Below are positions 45,583-48,849 of a DNA stretch of 48,849 nt, one piece after another. How positions within the stretch are numbered: the first letter of the stretch is position 1; every line of letters begins with the position of its first letter. Source of the DNA: Limnoraphis robusta CS-951. GTDB taxonomy: Bacteria > Cyanobacteriota > Cyanobacteriia > Cyanobacteriales > Microcoleaceae. The position numbers and the translations under genes were made by a program. Location of the stretch: contig NZ_LATL02000181.1 of assembly GCF_000972705.2 (NCBI RefSeq), positions 1 to 48,849 of the forward strand, given 5' to 3'. Under the pieces are notes generated by a model that saw nothing but the letters and a program-made list of their open reading frames with translations, ran no database searches and was not told the DNA's origin.

Positions 45583-45747
45583 TGGTGTGTCTCCAAAATT
45601 GTTAATGATTGAGATGGATATGTGCATCAGCAGCCAGCCTATCTCAATCAGTTCTGAATACTCTTGAGCCACTGTATCGCAAAATGGACTCATAAATTCA
45701 GGGGCAACTTAAAAGTTAACCAAAATTACCAAAAATCAATGGGATCT

Positions 45748-46083
45748 CTAGCTTTCTGTCCAAACGGTTTGTGAACCTTGTCCCCAAAACCCATCGTATT
45801 TTTTAACTTTAATATCGCCCAACACCTTCACCTGACAGGCTAAACGGCGAGTCGTTTGGGGAGAATGAGGCGGAATAGAAAGTCTCGCCTTTTCTCGCCA
45901 CTGGAGTTCAGAAACTTCACCAAAAATTTCCACCGCACAGGTTCCACAAGTTCCAATTCCCCGACAGTTAATCACAGAGGCTTGACCATTGTAAAGATCA
46001 ATATCATTTTTCAGTAAAACCTGACGTAAATTTTCACCGCGATCGCAAGTGATGGTTTTCCCTTGCACCTGAATACATACCAT
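45748..46083 (-). CDS. [2Fe-2S] ferredoxin
   Basis: A plant-type [2Fe-2S] electron carrier. The cluster ligands are C40, C46, C49 and C83, in NCRGIGTCGTCAV and RLACQ. The protein is 111 residues, with a beta-grasp opening (VCIQVQGKTITCDRGENLRQVLL). An insertion and a basic segment between the third and fourth cysteines set it apart from photosynthetic PetF. Its electron partner cannot be read from sequence. It is followed by thioredoxin in the same direction and divergent from the citramalate synthase gene. Confidence 0.92.
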   Translation of the reverse strand: MVCIQVQGKTITCDRGENLRQVLLKNDIDLYNGQASVINCRGIGTCGTCAVEIFGEVSELQWREKARLSIPPHSPQTTRRLACQVKVLGDIKVKKYDGFWGQGSQTVWTES

Positions 46084-46270
46084 AAAAGTGTTCTCCTCTT
46101 GTAAGACTACTCATCTTTTTAAGATTCTTGTTAGAAATTTTAACAACTTTTGGCGGATCTCCCTTTGTTAAAAAGTTGCTAAAAAGACTAGACAAAACCG
46201 GGGGGTAAAATTAGATAATGGTCATATTGGGCATTCTAAAAATAGCTCAAAAAGAATATACCACTCAAAC

Positions 46271-47893
46271 ATGACTCACCCCACCTGCTGGATTTACGAT
46301 ACCACGCTGCGAGACGGCGCCCAACGAGAAGGTATTTCCCTGTCGATCGAAGATAAACTGCGAATTGCACACCGTCTAGATGCTTTAGGAATACCGTTTA
46401 TTGAAGGCGGTTGGCCTGGTGCGAACCCCAAAGATGTGCAGTTTTTTTGGCGACTCCAAGAAGAACCCCTCACCCAAGCTGAAGTGGTCGCCTTTTGTTC
46501 AACCCGCCGACCCGGAACCACTGCCGCCACAGAACCCGCGTTTAAACCGATTTTATCGGCCCGAACCCGTTGGGTGACAATTTTTGGCAAATCCTGGGAT
46601 TTACAGGTTACAGAGGGTTTAAAGACCAGTTTAGAGGAAAATCTCGCCATGATAGGAGACTCGATAGAGTTTCTGATCGCTCAAGGACGGCGAATGATTT
46701 ATGATGCAGAACATTGGTTTGATGGCTACAAACAAAATCCTGACTACGCCCTGAAAACCCTAGAAGCTGCCGCCCGTGCGGGTGCTGAATGGTTAGTTCT
46801 GTGTGATACCAATGGCGGCACTCTTCCCCATGAAGTTAGCGAAATTACCCGCCAAGTCGTGGAGGCGGTGGCGAGTTGGAATTTAGACCCGATTCCGCAA
46901 ATTGGCATTCATACTCATAATGACTCAGGAACGGCGGTGGCGAACGCCTTAGCGGCGGTGAGGTCAGGGGCGCGGATGGTTCAGGGGACGATCAATGGTT
47001 ATGGGGAACGCTGCGGAAATGCGAATCTTTGTACGGTTATTCCTAATTTACAACTCAAATTGGGTTATTCCTGTATTGGGGAAGACAAAATTATAAAATT
47101 AACTGAAACCAGTCGGTTAGTGAGTGAATTAGTTAATCTTGCTCCCGATGAACACGCGCCATTTGTTGGGTTGTCGGCGTTTGCTCACAAAGGGGGAATA
47201 CACGTTTCAGCCGTTCAACGAAATCCCCTGACTTATGAACATATTGAACCGGAAACAGTGGGAAATAAACGGCGAATTGTCATTTCTGAACAGTCGGGTT
47301 TAAGTAATGTTTTAATCAAGGCGCAGAGTTTTGGCATTGAACTTGATCGTGATCATCCCACTTGTCGGCAAATTTTACAACGGTTGAAAGAGTTAGAACA
47401 TCAAGGTTATCAGTTTGAAGCGGCGGAAGCGAGTTTTGAATTATTAATGCGAGAAGCATTATTGACTCGACAATCGTTGTTTGAAATTAAAGGATTTCAA
47501 GTTCATTGTGACAAACGAACCTCAGACATGAGCAATTCTTTAGCCACTGTAAAAGTCACAGTAAATGGAGAGGAAATCCTGGCTTCTGCTGAAGGAAACG
47601 GCCCTGTTTCCGCCTTAGATTCGGCATTAAGAAAGGCATTATTGAGTTTTTATCCGGCGATTGCTCAATTTCAACTCACAGATTATAAAGTGAGAATTTT
47701 GGATGGGAGAGAAGGAACTTCTGCTAAAACTCGGGTATTAATTGAGTCGAGTAATGGTCAGAAACGTTGGACAACCGTTGGCGTTTCCACAAACATTTTA
47801 GATGCGTCTTATCAAGCGGTTGTAGAAGGGTTAGAATATGGTTTATTATTAACTCAAACGCAACAAAATCCCGTTTCACTGAAGTTGAGTTAA
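46271..47893 (+). CDS. cimA: (R)-citramalate synthase
   Basis: CimA condenses pyruvate and acetyl-CoA to (R)-citramalate, the first step of the threonine-independent route to 2-oxobutyrate and isoleucine. It belongs to the HMGL-like family with a LeuA-type allosteric domain. The N-terminus has YDTTLRDGAQREGISLS with the catalytic arginine and metal-binding aspartate. GWPGANPKD and GIHTHNDSGTAVAN with metal-binding histidines follow. The C-terminal part (about residues 400-530) is the regulatory domain. The 540 residues fit CimA and are longer than typical 2-isopropylmalate synthase only in detail. No other isoleucine genes are adjacent. Confidence 0.92.
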   Translation: MTHPTCWIYDTTLRDGAQREGISLSIEDKLRIAHRLDALGIPFIEGGWPGANPKDVQFFWRLQEEPLTQAEVVAFCSTRRPGTTAATEPAFKPILSARTRWVTIFGKSWDLQVTEGLKTSLEENLAMIGDSIEFLIAQGRRMIYDAEHWFDGYKQNPDYALKTLEAAARAGAEWLVLCDTNGGTLPHEVSEITRQVVEAVASWNLDPIPQIGIHTHNDSGTAVANALAAVRSGARMVQGTINGYGERCGNANLCTVIPNLQLKLGYSCIGEDKIIKLTETSRLVSELVNLAPDEHAPFVGLSAFAHKGGIHVSAVQRNPLTYEHIEPETVGNKRRIVISEQSGLSNVLIKAQSFGIELDRDHPTCRQILQRLKELEHQGYQFEAAEASFELLMREALLTRQSLFEIKGFQVHCDKRTSDMSNSLATVKVTVNGEEILASAEGNGPVSALDSALRKALLSFYPAIAQFQLTDYKVRILDGREGTSAKTRVLIESSNGQKRWTTVGVSTNILDASYQAVVEGLEYGLLLTQTQQNPVSLKLS

Positions 47894-47931
47894 ATTGAAT
47901 TTAACGTGAATTCGACAAATAGAAACAACCC

Positions 47932-48092
47932 CTCTCCTACCTCTCCCCATCCCTCTCCACCTCTCCCTAACCCTCTCCTACAAGGAGAGGGAAAAGGTGT
48001 CCCTGGCGGGACTATTTATTAATCGAGAGGGGGAGACTATAGAGGGGTGGAGAGGGTAGCCCGAGGTAGGAGAGGGTTAGGGAGAGGTCATC
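47932..48092. repeat. MITE-like inverted repeat with 23-bp perfect arms
   Basis: The 23 bases at 47959-47981 (beginning ACCTCTCCCTAACCCTCTCC) are the exact reverse complement of 48066-48088. Further CCTCTCC/GGAGAGG motifs lie outside and inside. An inner hairpin, CCTCTCCTACAAGGAGAGG, sits at about 47972-47990. The unit of about 160 bases has no ORF. Such arms are typical of short nonautonomous repeats (MITE or REP type) in cyanobacteria. Confidence 0.75.
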
Positions 48093-48127
48093 GAACTCAT
48101 GTTAATTTAGGTTAAATTCCCGTTCAA

Positions 48128-48793
48128 TTAATCTTTTATCGGACTCCAATCTCCAATAGGAATAAACGCCGCCCAATAATAAGGATGTTGATATTGAGAT
48201 GAATTTAACATCTCTAACTGCACTTGACGCAACGCATCCGAACGTCCTTCATTTTGCAGCAACCGTTGATAATATTTTATCATTAAATCCTTCGTTCCAT
48301 CATCATTTACTTTCCACAAACTCATTAATTGACTTTCCGCCCCCGCCAACGTAAACGCCCGTCTCAACCCATAAACCCCTTCTCCATTTTCGATGCTTCC
48401 TAACCCAGTTTCACAAGCCGATAACACCACTAATTTTGTGCCTCTAAGCCTTAAATTTGCCACTTCCAACGCCGTTAATACCCCATCATCCGAACCACTT
48501 TCACGAGGATTAAAACCCGCCAACGCCAACCCGGAACGAATTAACGGATTTTCTTGAATAGGGGTATTTTGTTGAGTGTTTTCTGAGATAAACCCCAAAG
48601 TATTATCCGGTTCAACTCTAGGAAGATTGGGCAGAAAAAAACCATGCGTTGCAATGTGTATAATTTTCGGTGCGTCTAACTGTTTAACCGCATTTTCTGT
48701 GGCTTGAGATTGAGTCAATAACGTCACATCAGACAATAAAGGTGCAATGATATTTGCTTCTTCAGCCGTTCCCGGTAACGCCTCAAAACTCAT
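48128..48793 (-). CDS. CHAT-domain protease fragment, N-terminally truncated
   Basis: CHAT domains are caspase-like cysteine proteases. The catalytic pair is H50 in IHIATHGFF and C127 in LSACETGLG. ALPGTAEEANIIAPLL at the start and YYWAAFIPIGDW at the end are the borders of the domain's conserved C-terminal part. In typical cyanobacterial proteins, TPR repeats and the first half of the CHAT domain come before it; here they are missing. Directly upstream is a GC-rich palindrome, and the window then ends. Either an insertion has cut the gene or the ATG at 48793 is a new start for a shortened protein. Fold stability without the N-terminal half is doubtful. Confidence 0.75.
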   Translation of the reverse strand: MSFEALPGTAEEANIIAPLLSDVTLLTQSQATENAVKQLDAPKIIHIATHGFFLPNLPRVEPDNTLGFISENTQQNTPIQENPLIRSGLALAGFNPRESGSDDGVLTALEVANLRLRGTKLVVLSACETGLGSIENGEGVYGLRRAFTLAGAESQLMSLWKVNDDGTKDLMIKYYQRLLQNEGRSDALRQVQLEMLNSSQYQHPYYWAAFIPIGDWSPIKD

Positions 48794-48803
48794 GTCAACT
48801 TTC

Positions 48804-48844
48804 GCCCCCCTAGCCCCCCAAACTTGGGGGGACAGAGGGGGGCT
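48804..48844. repeat. GC-rich interspersed palindrome upstream of the CHAT fragment
   Basis: CCCCCCAAACTTGGGGGG (48814-48831) is a near-perfect palindrome, flanked by a further CCCCCC (48805-48810) and GGGGGG (48837-48842) that extend the stem. It lies 11 bases before the CHAT fragment's ATG. Similar C/G-run palindromes are common interspersed repeats in filamentous cyanobacteria. The right part is near the window edge, so its full extent is not visible. Confidence 0.7.
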
Positions 48845-48849
48845 ATCCC

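Noticed and set aside
48128..48793. Link between the CHAT protease and the type III CRISPR operon, as in gRAMP/TPR-CHAT systems
   Set aside because: The CHAT fragment is 31 kb away on the other strand, with many housekeeping genes between. No gRAMP is present.

Overview
The window comes from a cyanobacterium, most likely a filamentous Oscillatoriales-type genome. This is inferred from the gene set: a FutA/IdiA-like iron-binding protein, DUF4336, DUF1400, DUF2256, a Npun_R2479-type HD protein, pentapeptide proteins with signal peptides and a Uma2 protein. Scattered GCGATCGC (HIP1) octamers, moderate GC and long noncoding gaps with palindromic repeats agree. Most of the window is ordinary chromosomal housekeeping. 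The accessory part is a type III CRISPR locus at about 6.6-18.4 kb.

Layout. 1-247: right end of a probable IS200/IS605 (TnpB) element and a terminator. 246-5908: queA, a conserved hypothetical, a YraN-like gene, a pentapeptide protein, an iron-binding protein, a tiny membrane protein and an alpha/beta hydrolase. 5909-6653: noncoding, with one ORF remnant. 6654-17143: one uninterrupted co-directional operon of ten genes. These are cas10, a Cas7-like RAMP, csx10 (Cas5-like), a Cas11-like small subunit, a CARF-RelE ribonuclease (Cami1-like), a Uma2 nuclease, two more Cas7-like RAMPs, a Csx19-like gene, a fourth Cas7-like RAMP and an unknown 202-aa protein; eleven ORFs in all if Uma2 is counted as a passenger. 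17405-18063: a RelE/HigB-type toxin and HTH antitoxin pair. 18240-18340: two degenerate CRISPR repeats. No cas6, cas1 or cas2 is present.

18480-23477: RND efflux pump and adaptor on the minus strand. 24015-27145: HD protein, AI-2E transporter, OppC-type permease. 27267-28067: a lone HisKA domain and an ion-channel pseudogene with two internal stops. 28174-35917: GH13 sugar phosphorylase, DUF1400 hydrolase, RTX protein and oligopeptide-binding lipoprotein. 36193-39840: two paralogous PPP phosphatases, L,D-transpeptidase, KDPG aldolase and a pentapeptide protein, all on the minus strand. 40038-48793: DUF4336, isoaspartyl peptidase, DUF2256, TrmH-type methyltransferase, beta-lactamase-like protein, thioredoxin, ferredoxin, citramalate synthase and a truncated CHAT protease domain.

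How the CRISPR genes would work together (inference from known type III biology). The RAMP subunits with Csx10, the Cas11-like protein and Cas10 form a crRNA-guided complex. Target RNA binding switches on the Cas10 GGDD cyclase, which makes cyclic oligoadenylate. The CARF domain of the 382-aa protein senses it and its RelE-like domain cuts mRNA on ribosomes. Cas10 has no visible HD nuclease, so signalling rather than ssDNA cutting is probably the main output. crRNA processing and spacer acquisition must come from genes outside the window.
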